A DNA stretch of 64,000 nucleotides, from assembly GCA_002427745.1 (NCBI GenBank), contig DIYF01000071.1, forward strand, positions 39,684 through 103,683. Direction: 5' to 3'. Position 1 is the stretch's first letter. Each line of letters opens with the position of its first letter. The stretch comes from Roseivirga sp. UBA6061. GTDB taxonomy: Bacteria > Bacteroidota > Bacteroidia > Cytophagales > Cyclobacteriaceae. Shown piece after piece: positions 25,836-33,735 of the stretch. The notes below the pieces were generated by a model, which was not told the origin of the DNA, did not search any database, and worked only from the letters and a program-made list of their open reading frames with translations. The position numbers and the translations under genes are program-made.

Positions 25836-26449
25836 CGCTCGTATTTAAAGTACATCAGTGCGCCATACACTATGTGCAATACGCCAAAGCCTATTGCCCA
25901 AATCAGCAGGCCATAGCCTATCACTGCACTGGCTATCAGCCCCAATATTACTTCGGAAATTCCCAAAAGCCGAATATCCCGGTAGGTATAATGACTGGCA
26001 TTGATGAGCCCCAATCCGTAAAAGATGAGAGTCAGGGGTGCGATCATGGCAATCAGGCCCTGCTGATAGAAAATAATCACCAGGATTCCTCCGGCAACCA
26101 GGGGGATTAACAGATTAATCAGCGATCTTTTGGCCGACTCATCCCAGGTTTTTAATCCCTGTTTTTTAGCTTTTCTGCGTGTGAGATAAATGCCTGTAAA
26201 TACGGCAGCCCCCAGTACACTCAGCGCAATCAGGATCAGGCTGCCCACATTGCCCCGCACATCTCTGATTATAAGCTGATCATAAACCAGGTCCTGGCTG
26301 GTATATACCAGGTTATACGCTATGGCAGCCCCTATCAATGCGTAAATCCCCGCCATAACACCAGACAGGCCACTTAATGAGATAAAGCGAGAAGACTTCT
26401 CCATTATGGAGCGTATCTCCGAGATGTCTTTCAGGTAATCCTTTTCCAT
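25832..26449 (-). CDS. Polytopic membrane protein preceding the winged-helix gene
   Basis: From the ATG at 26449 the product has 205 residues. An N-terminal soluble helix with 'EIRSIMEKSSRFISLSGLSG' is followed by about six hydrophobic helices (from residue 32 onward), with a short basic loop 'RRKAKKQGLK' in the middle. The motif 'SSRFISLSGLSGVMAG' is recurrent beside winged-helix regulators in Bacteroidota, but I know no function. The upstream in-frame ATG at 26485 would put the operator inside the gene, so I prefer 26449. It overlaps the regulator gene by 4 bp. Confidence 0.8.
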   Translation of the reverse strand: MEKDYLKDISEIRSIMEKSSRFISLSGLSGVMAGIYALIGAAIAYNLVYTSQDLVYDQLIIRDVRGNVGSLILIALSVLGAAVFTGIYLTRRKAKKQGLKTWDESAKRSLINLLIPLVAGGILVIIFYQQGLIAMIAPLTLIFYGLGLINASHYTYRDIRLLGISEVILGLIASAVIGYGLLIWAIGFGVLHIVYGALMYFKYER

Positions 26450-26459
26450 CTTAAAAGTA

Positions 26460-26474
26460 CTTTGAATTGCAAAG
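26460..26474. promoter_or_regulatory. CTTTG-N5-CAAAG operator upstream of the nine-gene run
   Basis: In the coding direction this reads CTTTGCAATTCAAAG and continues as GTACTTTTAA, the same composite as at 25494-25508. It ends 11 bp before the ATG at 26449. A Bacteroidota-type promoter could overlap it: TTG, 20 bases, then TACTTTG, whose TTTG is the left arm of the repeat. Binding here would block initiation. Confidence 0.6.
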
Positions 26475-26583
26475 TAGAAAATCAAAACTGTACCTGCAAC
26501 GTATGTTGGAGAAAAAATTGTAATAGTTTTGTGCGAATAGACGGAAGAGGCGAAACGGAGATTGTTTCGAAAGCAAAAAAACC

Positions 26584-26685
26584 GTCATTGCGAATGGAAT
26601 GAACTAATCTTAAGCTTAGTTTACGGTATATATGAAGAGATTGTCTGCCTTTGCCGCAGGCAGGCTTCACTTTGTTAGCAATGAC
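26584..26685. repeat. GTCATTGC-ended palindromic intergenic element
   Basis: The element is bounded by GTCATTGC (26584-26591) and its exact complement GCAATGAC (26678-26685) and contains an internal perfect hairpin, CTGCCT...AGGCAG (26645-26663), plus GAGATTG at 26637. This is the signature of short palindromic repeats ending in GTCATTGCGA that are scattered in many bacterial genomes, here partly degraded. It lies between the start of the creD run and the ECF sigma gene. Frames across it are spurious. Confidence 0.6.
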
Positions 26686-26728
26686 TAAATACTTTTGAGA
26701 CGTCCACTCATTTTTTAATTCCAGATTC

Positions 26729-27301
26729 TTGACCGAGACCAACCTGATCGATCAGATAAAGCAAGGCGATGAAGATGCCTTTGAAATGCTCTTTAAGGAG
26801 TACTTTAAGGTACTGTCTGTCTATGCCAGGAAGTTTCTGAACGATCTGGATCTGGCTCAGGACATCGTGCAGGAAGTTTTTGTGAAGTTCTATGAGCAGC
26901 GGTCCACCATGTTGGTGCATACTTCTCTCAAAGCCCTGCTGTATCAATCGGTAAAAAACCGCTGTCTCGATCATATCCGTTCACAGCAGACTCGCTCTAC
27001 CCATCACGATAATATTCTTAGTCTTTCGAAAGGATCTGATATAGATGCTGCAGACTTTATGGAGCAGGTGGAACTGGAGCAGAAAATCTATCAGTCCATT
27101 GCAGATCTGCCGGAACAGTGCCAGGTGATTTTTAAACTAAGCCGACTGGAAGGCAAGCGCAATCAGGAGATTGCCGATGAGCTGAATTTGTCAAAACGAA
27201 CGGTGGAAACCCAAATCAGTAATGCGCTTAAGCGACTCAGAAAAGATATTTTTTCGTACCTGAAAGCCTTGATAATCATGGTGTTAGAATTTATTTCATG
27301 A
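26729..27301 (+). CDS. RNA polymerase ECF-type sigma-70 factor
   Basis: The 190-residue product has region 2 at about 20-85 (FKEYFKVLSVYARKFLNDLD, DIVQEVFVKFYE) and region 4 at about 120-175 (LPEQCQVIFKLSRLEGKRNQ with the helix-turn-helix 'EIADELNLSKRTVETQIS'). This is the FecI-like group used in surface signalling. The start is a TTG at 26729, directly before 'TETNLIDQIKQGDEDAF'; no in-frame ATG exists between the upstream stop at 26696 and there. It is followed by a FecR gene and an STN-domain receptor, its expected regulators. Confidence 0.95.
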   Translation: MTETNLIDQIKQGDEDAFEMLFKEYFKVLSVYARKFLNDLDLAQDIVQEVFVKFYEQRSTMLVHTSLKALLYQSVKNRCLDHIRSQQTRSTHHDNILSLSKGSDIDAADFMEQVELEQKIYQSIADLPEQCQVIFKLSRLEGKRNQEIADELNLSKRTVETQISNALKRLRKDIFSYLKALIIMVLEFIS

Positions 27302-27359
27302 AAAATGTAAGTGATGGTTACGTGTATTTTTAAATAAATCCGTCACACAAGTGAACTCA

Positions 27360-28346
27360 ATGGAAAACAAAGCGACTATATCAGAACATTTGTTGGTAAG
27401 CTACTGGAGAGGCGAGGCTACCGAGGCGGAAACGCAGCAGGTAGAACAATGGCTGGCCGCCAGTAGTCAAAATCAGCAGTTGTTTGACAAGTGGCAAAAG
27501 GCCTGGGAACATGCCGGTGCCATGGCCGATTTTGAGGCCATAGATGTAGAAGCAAACTGGGAACAGGTAAAGCGCAAAATCAAAGCGGATAAGAAACCGA
27601 CCAGACAAATCGGATTCTTCCCGACAGTATGGCGTTATGCCGCTGCCATTGTACTCATCGCAACCGTTAGTTTTCTGACCTGGCAATGGATGACCACTCC
27701 GGACATGTTATCTGTTACCGCCAGCTCGGAGCCGATGAACGTTTCTTTGCCGGATGGCACTGAGGTTTGGCTCAATACAGGAGCAACTCTGGAATATCCT
27801 GAGGAGTTTGCAGCCGATAGCCGACAGGTGTCACTTACAGGCGAGGCCTTTTTTGAGGTGATGCACAACCCTGAAAAGCCTTTTAGTGTGATGGCCGACA
27901 ATACAGAAACGCGTGTGCTGGGTACATCCTTTAATCTGAAAGAAAAGGCAGGTGATGAACTGGAGCTGGTACTCATCACCGGTAAGGTGCAGTTCAGCAA
28001 AGGGCAGCAGCAGGAGATTTTGGTTCCGGGTGAGAAAGTGATAGTGGACGAGGCAGGGATGGTCACCAAGAGCCGGAATGAACAGCGCAATTTTATGGCA
28101 TGGAAAACCCGTAGACTGGAGTTTGACAGCACCGCCATGCGGGATGTGGTAAGCGATGTTGAAAAGCTGTATGGCATCTCACTGGAGATAGAACAGGACA
28201 GCTTTAAGAATTGTCCGCTTACTGTGACCTTCCAGAATGATCCGTTAGAGAGTGTTTTTGATACATTTAAAATACTTTTTGAAGCCGAGGTAGAGCAAAC
28301 CGACAAAGGCTACATTATCAAGGGAGGAGGCTGCGCGCAAGACTAG
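27360..28346 (+). CDS. FecR-family anti-sigma factor
   Basis: The 328-residue protein has a cytoplasmic N-terminal part (about 1-80, WRGEATEAETQQVEQWL) that would hold the sigma factor, one membrane helix (about 84-102), and a periplasmic FecR domain with the typical 'SLPDGTEVWLNTGATLEYPE' and 'VSLTGEAFFEV'. The C-terminal domain (about 245-328) resembles the region that contacts the receptor's STN domain. A GTG lies 9 bp upstream in frame, but the ATG at 27360 is the better start. It sits 58 bp after the sigma gene and 27 bp before the receptor. Confidence 0.95.
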   Translation: MENKATISEHLLVSYWRGEATEAETQQVEQWLAASSQNQQLFDKWQKAWEHAGAMADFEAIDVEANWEQVKRKIKADKKPTRQIGFFPTVWRYAAAIVLIATVSFLTWQWMTTPDMLSVTASSEPMNVSLPDGTEVWLNTGATLEYPEEFAADSRQVSLTGEAFFEVMHNPEKPFSVMADNTETRVLGTSFNLKEKAGDELELVLITGKVQFSKGQQQEILVPGEKVIVDEAGMVTKSRNEQRNFMAWKTRRLEFDSTAMRDVVSDVEKLYGISLEIEQDSFKNCPLTVTFQNDPLESVFDTFKILFEAEVEQTDKGYIIKGGGCAQD

Positions 28347-28373
28347 CGGCCACCGTAGAAAACTCAAAATATC

Positions 28374-31022
28374 ATGCAATTTCGAACCAGAATTATAGTA
28401 ATTCTGCTGTTGGTCACAGTGGGGTTGGGTGCCCAAAGTACGTCTTCTCTGTTAGAGAAAAAGCTCAGTCTGAATGTACAGGAGCAACGGGTAGATGCTG
28501 TCTTGAAGCAGCTTGAAAAGGAGGGAGATTTTACCATTGCCTATTCCAACGGATCGTTTGAGGCCCGCAGAAAGGTAACCATCAATGTCCTCGACCAGAG
28601 CCTTCAGACCATACTCAATATGATCTTTCCCAATGGCGAGGTCAAATTCAGAGAGCTGGGAGGTAAGCTGCTGATCTACAAAAGCGGAGATACCATCAAA
28701 GTTCCGGGTGATGTACTCTATCAGACCGTGCGTGGCCGTGTGCTCGATGAAGTATCGAATCAGCCCATTCCGGGAGCCAATATTATCATTCCGGGTTCCG
28801 ACCCTCTTATAGGGGCCTCAACAGACCCTGATGGTCGTTTCAGAATTCAGCGTGTACCGGTAGGCAGACATAACTTTCAGATCACTTTCCTGGGCTATTT
28901 GCCTAAACTCCTTCCCGGACTGTCTGTAGATGCAGGTAAAGAAGTAGTACTGGATATCAAGCTGTCAGAATCAGTGACAGAACTCGAATCTGTGGTGGTA
29001 ACAGCCGAACTGGACAAAGCCCGTCCTATCAATGAAATGGCGATGGTAAGTGCCAAGTCTTTCTCTGTGGAAGAGACCAGCCGCTATGCCGGAAGCTTCA
29101 ATGATCCGGCCCGTATGGCTACATCTTATGCGGGAGTAGTGGGCAGTCAGGATGATACGGAGAACAGCATTATTGTCAGAGGTAATTCGCCCAGAGGCCT
29201 GCTATGGCGCCTGGAGGGAATGGAAATCCCCAACCCCAATCATTTTGCTTCTGACGGTTCTTCAAATGGTGCTATCAGCATGCTCAACAGCAATGTAATG
29301 ACCAACTCGGATTTTCTCACCGGAGCTTTTCCGGCTGAGTATGGCAACGCCTTTTCCGGGGTTTTCGATATGAAAATGCGCAATGGTAACAACGAGCAGC
29401 GGGAATATGCCATTCAGGCAGGTTTATTAGGTTTAGATGCGTCTTTGGAGGGGCCATTCAAGAGGAAGGAAGGAAAAGACCTCGCCAACGCATCTTACCT
29501 GATTAACTACCGCTATTCAACCATTACCATGCTGGAGTCGCTGGGGCTTGATATTGCGGGAGAAGGCGGACAGGTACCGGCTTTTCAGGACCTTGCCTTT
29601 AAATTCAATATCCCGACTGCCAAAGCCGGCACATTTTCACTCTATGGCCTGGGTGGGATTAGTAATTCTGACGATGACTATACCATCGACAGCAACAACC
29701 AGACATTTAACCTTGAAGAAGGAGAAGAATATAGCATGGGGCTGGCCGGTTTGGGGCACGTGATCAACCTGGGGCAGAAATCTTTCCTTGAATCAGGCCT
29801 TTCCTACTCGCGCTATGACTACAAGTATCTGTTTGAAAACCTTTTCAACGATGCGGTATTTGTAGAGGACACCGAGAATTACATTAATAAAAACATCAGA
29901 ATGTCTTCTATCCTGAATACCAAGTTCAGCGCAAGGCATTCTACCAAGTTCGGGTTCATTTATACACAGAATCAGTATGAACTGAAGTCAGCCGGGTTTT
30001 TCAATGATGGCACGCCAAGCTACAGATCTGACGAAAAAGGTGATTTCGGTATGTACCAGGCTTTTGTCAGTCACCAGTTCAGGCTCAGCAATGAACTGAC
30101 CCTGACGGGAGGCTTTCATTACCTCAGACTGGACCTCGCGGGCCAGGACAATCTGGAGCCACGTTTTGGCCTCCGCTGGCAGTTCAAACCTAATCAGGCC
30201 CTTAGCTTTGGTTTTGGCGTGCATAGCCGTAAGGAAGAGACCTCGCTGTATTTTACAGATGTTCTCAATGACACCAACCCGGATGGCCGTACCAATCGCA
30301 ACCTGGAGCTTGCCAAGGCCAGACACTTTGTAGTGGGCTATGACAATCGTCTTGGTAAAAACCTGAATCTCAAGCTGGAAGCTTACTATCAGGATTTATA
30401 TGACATTCCGATAGCAGCCATTGCCGGCAGTGACTACTCTTCGCTCAACCAGGGAGATGCCTTTCAGCGCTTTTACCTGATCAACGAGGGTACCGGTAAG
30501 AATTATGGCATCGAGATGACACTGGAGAAGTTTCTGTCACAGGGCTACTTCTTTTTACTGACCGGAACACTCTTCGAGTCGAACTATAAAACGCTGACCG
30601 GGGTCAAATATAATACACGCTATAACGGCCGGTACAACTTTAATATGGTGGGAGGCCGTGAGATTCAGCTCGGCTCTGCTTCCAAAAAGAAGACACTCAA
30701 TATCGGCATGGAAGCTGTATTTGGCGGTGGCGCCAGGGTGCGGGAGATTGACCTGCCGGCATCCATTGCCCAGGGAGCCACGGTTTTCACGGCTGATACC
30801 CCCTTTGGTCGCCAGCTCAAGGATTATATGCGCCTTGATTTTCAGATCGCTTTGAAAACGAATAAGAAGGGAATTACTCATGAATTAAAACTGGATGTTC
30901 AGAACCTGACGGGAAGAAGCAACCTGATTGGAGAGCGCTTCTCAGCATCAACAGGCCAGATCGTTCAGAGCTCATTTACAGGTGAGGTCATACCTGTGCT
31001 GAGCTATAAGATTACTTTTTAG
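28374..31022 (+). CDS. STN-domain TonB-dependent receptor (transducer type)
   Basis: The 882-residue product has a signal peptide (1-20), an STN signalling domain (about 25-105: KKLSLNVQEQRVDAVLKQLE), a carboxypeptidase-like domain (about 118-205: GRVLDEVSNQPIPGANIIIP), a plug (about 205-330, with SIIVRGNSPRG) and a beta-barrel ending in 'VLSYKITF'. In the FecA-FecR-FecI scheme, ligand binding makes the STN domain signal through FecR to release the sigma factor. No SusD-like lipoprotein follows, so import of small or protein ligands is as likely as glycans. A hairpin at 31039 separates it from the next gene. Confidence 0.95.
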   Translation: MQFRTRIIVILLLVTVGLGAQSTSSLLEKKLSLNVQEQRVDAVLKQLEKEGDFTIAYSNGSFEARRKVTINVLDQSLQTILNMIFPNGEVKFRELGGKLLIYKSGDTIKVPGDVLYQTVRGRVLDEVSNQPIPGANIIIPGSDPLIGASTDPDGRFRIQRVPVGRHNFQITFLGYLPKLLPGLSVDAGKEVVLDIKLSESVTELESVVVTAELDKARPINEMAMVSAKSFSVEETSRYAGSFNDPARMATSYAGVVGSQDDTENSIIVRGNSPRGLLWRLEGMEIPNPNHFASDGSSNGAISMLNSNVMTNSDFLTGAFPAEYGNAFSGVFDMKMRNGNNEQREYAIQAGLLGLDASLEGPFKRKEGKDLANASYLINYRYSTITMLESLGLDIAGEGGQVPAFQDLAFKFNIPTAKAGTFSLYGLGGISNSDDDYTIDSNNQTFNLEEGEEYSMGLAGLGHVINLGQKSFLESGLSYSRYDYKYLFENLFNDAVFVEDTENYINKNIRMSSILNTKFSARHSTKFGFIYTQNQYELKSAGFFNDGTPSYRSDEKGDFGMYQAFVSHQFRLSNELTLTGGFHYLRLDLAGQDNLEPRFGLRWQFKPNQALSFGFGVHSRKEETSLYFTDVLNDTNPDGRTNRNLELAKARHFVVGYDNRLGKNLNLKLEAYYQDLYDIPIAAIAGSDYSSLNQGDAFQRFYLINEGTGKNYGIEMTLEKFLSQGYFFLLTGTLFESNYKTLTGVKYNTRYNGRYNFNMVGGREIQLGSASKKKTLNIGMEAVFGGGARVREIDLPASIAQGATVFTADTPFGRQLKDYMRLDFQIALKTNKKGITHELKLDVQNLTGRSNLIGERFSASTGQIVQSSFTGEVIPVLSYKITF

Positions 31023-31038
31023 AAATACAATCAGAAAC

Positions 31039-31073
31039 AGGCTTCCACTGACTGCCTGGCAGTAGTGGAGCCT
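31039..31073 (+). terminator. Strong hairpin between receptor and barrel gene
   Basis: AGGCTTCCACT pairs with AGTGGAGCCT (one bulge) and an inner stem ACTGCC/GGCAGT stacks on it, making a long hairpin 17 bp beyond the receptor stop, followed by TTTC only. It could terminate part of the transcripts or protect the receptor mRNA end. The downstream genes are probably still read from the same operon. Confidence 0.5.
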
Positions 31074-31112
31074 TTCAAAAAAGTCAAAAACGAAAATTAA
31101 AAACTCAGAATT

Positions 31113-31769
31113 ATGAAACGAATTACCTTATCTGTAATGCTGCTTTTGATGGCAGCAGGTGTGTTTGCCCAGGATGGACAAACTACACAACCACAACAAA
31201 TGAAAACCCTTTTTGGCAACTCCGGCATCAGAAGCAATGGTGGCTATGGGGGTGTTTCCACGGGCTATACTAAAATAGATGGCCTGGATGCTATTACTGT
31301 AGGCGGTAAAGGTGCCTGGCTGATCAATCATCAAATAGGAATTGGTCTGGCGGGTCATGGCTTTATGACCGAGCGCAGGTTTGATGCCGAGCTTACAGAC
31401 GATTCCCGATTTGCCGGGGGCTATGGTGGCTTGATGTTTGAATTTATTGCCACTCCTCACAGCCCGGTTCACCTGAGCTTTTCTACTACCGTAGGAGCCG
31501 GAGGTGTATCATATTTCCGTGATAATGACTTCTTCAATGGTGTGGATCGTCATACATTTGATGAAGACAGCGAGGCTTTTTTTGTGGTGGAACCCACGGT
31601 AGAACTGGAGCTGAACCTGGTAAAGTTTATGAGACTGGCCTTTGGTGTGAGTTATCGTTATACCTCAGACATCACTCTTACGTATAGAAGCAATAACCAG
31701 GCAATTGCGGGTAAAGACCTACTCAATGGTTTATCCGGAGGTGTCACTCTGAAATTTGGTAAATTTTAG
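31113..31769 (+). CDS. Outer-membrane beta-barrel protein
   Basis: A 218-residue secreted barrel: signal peptide 1-19, a Gln-rich linker (TTQPQQM), then strands rich in Gly, Phe and Tyr (WLINHQIGIGLAGHGF, RFAGGYGGLMFEF, LAFGVSYRYTSDI) and a final strand 'GVTLKFGKF' that ends in Phe like a barrel-assembly signal. It is clearly homologous to the C-terminal half of the next gene. I know no function. It lies 90 bp after the receptor and 20 bp before the STN-barrel fusion and completes the surface-signalling cluster. Confidence 0.85.
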   Translation: MKRITLSVMLLLMAAGVFAQDGQTTQPQQMKTLFGNSGIRSNGGYGGVSTGYTKIDGLDAITVGGKGAWLINHQIGIGLAGHGFMTERRFDAELTDDSRFAGGYGGLMFEFIATPHSPVHLSFSTTVGAGGVSYFRDNDFFNGVDRHTFDEDSEAFFVVEPTVELELNLVKFMRLAFGVSYRYTSDITLTYRSNNQAIAGKDLLNGLSGGVTLKFGKF

Positions 31770-31789
31770 GACTGAAGTCTGTTGAAGAA

Positions 31790-33148
31790 ATGAAGAAGCC
31801 TTTGCTGATCATATTTATGTCTACTCTGATGCTGAATGCTTATTCCCAGGCAGATCAGCATTGGCTTCCCAAAAAGCTCAGCATTTCTGTTAAGGAAGAG
31901 CCGCTGGAAAATGTCTTGAAACAGCTTGAAAAGGAGATGGAGGGCGTTGTTTTCGCCTATTCTCCCGGTACTTTTGATGTGAAAAGAAAGGTGAGTATCG
32001 AGGCCGATGAGCTACCGCTCAATGAAATTCTTCACCGGATTTTCAAAGATCAAAACCTGGAGTGTGCCGAGATGCGTGGGAAGATTTTTCTGAAGAAAAA
32101 AAAGAAGACCAGCTCAGGAAGACAGAGCACACCTACGCCCAGGCGCAAACGCATACTCAAGGCCGATGTGAGGAAGAAGCCTGTTGCTCAATCTGAACAA
32201 AAGCCAATCAATAAGCCTCTGGTTCATAAGGAGCCGGCCGATACTAATTGGGTTCAGCCAGTATCTACCGATGATAACAAGGTAACTCCCTTGCCGTCTG
32301 AACAAACGGCTGAAGAACCTCCAAAGAAGCTGACCGAATCCAAAAAGCCTTCGCCAGCCATTATGGCCATTATTGATGAAATGACCAGCCCGGCAAGAGT
32401 CCGCTCAGCTCCCACCATAAAACCTGTGGAGCCTGTTCGCAAGCAGCAGTCTGTTTCAGATTTCGACCAGTACCGGGTCGATAGCTTTGAGAGGCCGGCA
32501 ATACCTCCGCTCCCCATGGATACAACGAATGTGGTACGGGAATCACCAAAACCTGAGAAGGTTAAAAAGAAGAAAGAGAAAAAAGAAAGACCTCCCCGTG
32601 AGCCCGAAGAAAAGAAGTTCAGAATCTACGGGGCTTCCACTACGGCACTCACCGCCATGGGAAATGACGCTGCTATCAAAATGGGAGGCCGTGCTGTCTG
32701 GCTTAAAAACAGTCGTTTTGGTATTGGCCTGGCCGGTTATGCTCTCCAGGGGCCTGCTAATACCGATCCGGCCTTGTCTAACGATACCTATAAACTGGCA
32801 GGAGGTTACGGAGGCTTACTGCTCGAGTACAACCTCAATCCCAATAAGGCCATCCACCTGAGTTTTCCACTGGTAGTGGCAGGAGGAGCCATGACCTATG
32901 TGCAGAAAGATATCACCCTCAATAACCTTCCCCGTGCCTTCGAGGACCAAAGGGTCATCGCTATTGTAGAACCGGGAGCTATGCTGGAATTCAATGTCAT
33001 TAAATACGTAAAAGTAGCCCTTGATGTCAGCTATCGTTATACCTCATTTGCTGAGCTCAATTACGAGGACACCGGGGATGTAATTCTGGCCGGAGGTGGG
33101 CTCAACAACTTCTCAGGAGGGGTGACCGTGAAGTTTGGTATTTTTTGA
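31790..33148 (+). CDS. STN domain fused to an outer-membrane beta-barrel
   Basis: The 452-residue product has a signal peptide (1-20), then an STN domain (about 25-102) closely similar to that of the receptor at 28374 (shared VLKQLEKE, FAYS/IAYS, KRKVSI/RRKVTI). Residues about 102-275 are a disordered Lys/Pro/Glu-rich linker with many phosphate-free basic runs (KKKKK, KVKKKKEKKERPP). Residues about 276-452 are a beta-barrel homologous to the preceding gene (GRAVWLKNSRFGIGLAGYAL, VSYRYTS, GVTVKFGIF). STN domains normally sit on TonB receptors or secretins and touch FecR in the periplasm. Here one is tethered to a small barrel with no plug, so it may be a second input to, or decoy for, the same FecR. 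Confidence 0.88.
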   Translation: MKKPLLIIFMSTLMLNAYSQADQHWLPKKLSISVKEEPLENVLKQLEKEMEGVVFAYSPGTFDVKRKVSIEADELPLNEILHRIFKDQNLECAEMRGKIFLKKKKKTSSGRQSTPTPRRKRILKADVRKKPVAQSEQKPINKPLVHKEPADTNWVQPVSTDDNKVTPLPSEQTAEEPPKKLTESKKPSPAIMAIIDEMTSPARVRSAPTIKPVEPVRKQQSVSDFDQYRVDSFERPAIPPLPMDTTNVVRESPKPEKVKKKKEKKERPPREPEEKKFRIYGASTTALTAMGNDAAIKMGGRAVWLKNSRFGIGLAGYALQGPANTDPALSNDTYKLAGGYGGLLLEYNLNPNKAIHLSFPLVVAGGAMTYVQKDITLNNLPRAFEDQRVIAIVEPGAMLEFNVIKYVKVALDVSYRYTSFAELNYEDTGDVILAGGGLNNFSGGVTVKFGIF

Positions 33149-33337
33149 TCTCTGAACCCCTCTGAAATAAAGGAGCCCTTTACTGGAAGCTTCAGCCATA
33201 AGGGGGGGCACAGGAAAGAACCCTCTTTCATGCAGCTCATCAATTAGCGCTTTTTCTTATCAATTAGGCACTTGAGGCGAAGATGCCTGCATGCGCTGTT
33301 TAACGAGGTATGTATTTTCGTTTTTCAGTACGAAATT

Positions 33338-33358
33338 ATATTTACTTCAATGAGTATA
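33338..33358. promoter_or_regulatory. PadR operator, distal copy
   Basis: Contains TTTACTTCAATGAGTATA, an imperfect palindrome (TACT...AGTA, with TCA/TGA inside). It repeats 38 bp downstream with a single base difference, before the PadR start. PadR proteins bind such dyads as dimers and usually repress their own operon. Confidence 0.6.
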
Positions 33359-33375
33359 AAATAAATTCGATTCGT

Positions 33376-33396
33376 ATATTTACTTCATTGAGTATA
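33376..33396. promoter_or_regulatory. PadR operator, proximal copy
   Basis: Contains TTTACTTCATTGAGTATA and ends 6 bp before the PadR ATG. The 38-bp spacing from the first copy is close to four helical turns, so two dimers could bind one DNA face. Confidence 0.6.
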
Positions 33397-33402
33397 ATAC
33401 AT

Positions 33403-33735
33403 ATGAAGAAGAATCGACTGGGTGAATTTCAAGAGCTTATTCTTATGGCGGTAATCCTCCTCAGGGAGCAAGCCCATGGTAATGAAATACAAAGAGAACT
33501 GGAGTCACGACTCAACGAGCGACTGAGCATGGGGGCCATACAGACTGCTCTCAAAAGAATGGAAGACAAAGGCTTGCTTACATCTGAGTGGGGAGAAGCT
33601 ACACCCGTAAGAGGTGGTAAGCGCAGAAAATACTACACAGCCACGCCTTATGCCCGTAAAGTGCTGGAAGAAATGACTCAGGTCCGCAGTCAGATGTGGC
33701 AGTCCATACATGATTTAAAACCTGAGCGCTTGTGA
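33403..33735 (+). CDS. PadR-family transcriptional regulator
   Basis: The 110-residue protein from the ATG at 33403 is one PadR winged-helix domain: 'FQELILMAVILLREQAHGNE' for the first helices, 'MGAIQTALKRMEDKGLLTSE' for the recognition helix and wing entry, and 'GGKRRKYYTATPYARKVLEE' for the wing. An in-frame upstream extension to 33310 would run through the operators and is rejected. Its stop overlaps the start of the permease gene (TGATG), a standard arrangement in Bacteroidota where the regulator controls the transporter. Two direct-repeat operators precede it. Confidence 0.93.
   Translation: MKKNRLGEFQELILMAVILLREQAHGNEIQRELESRLNERLSMGAIQTALKRMEDKGLLTSEWGEATPVRGGKRRKYYTATPYARKVLEEMTQVRSQMWQSIHDLKPERL

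Noticed and set aside
26482..26742. 86-codon minus-strand frame over the palindromic element
   Set aside because: Its translation is mostly the GTCATTGC repeat itself, a known source of false genes.
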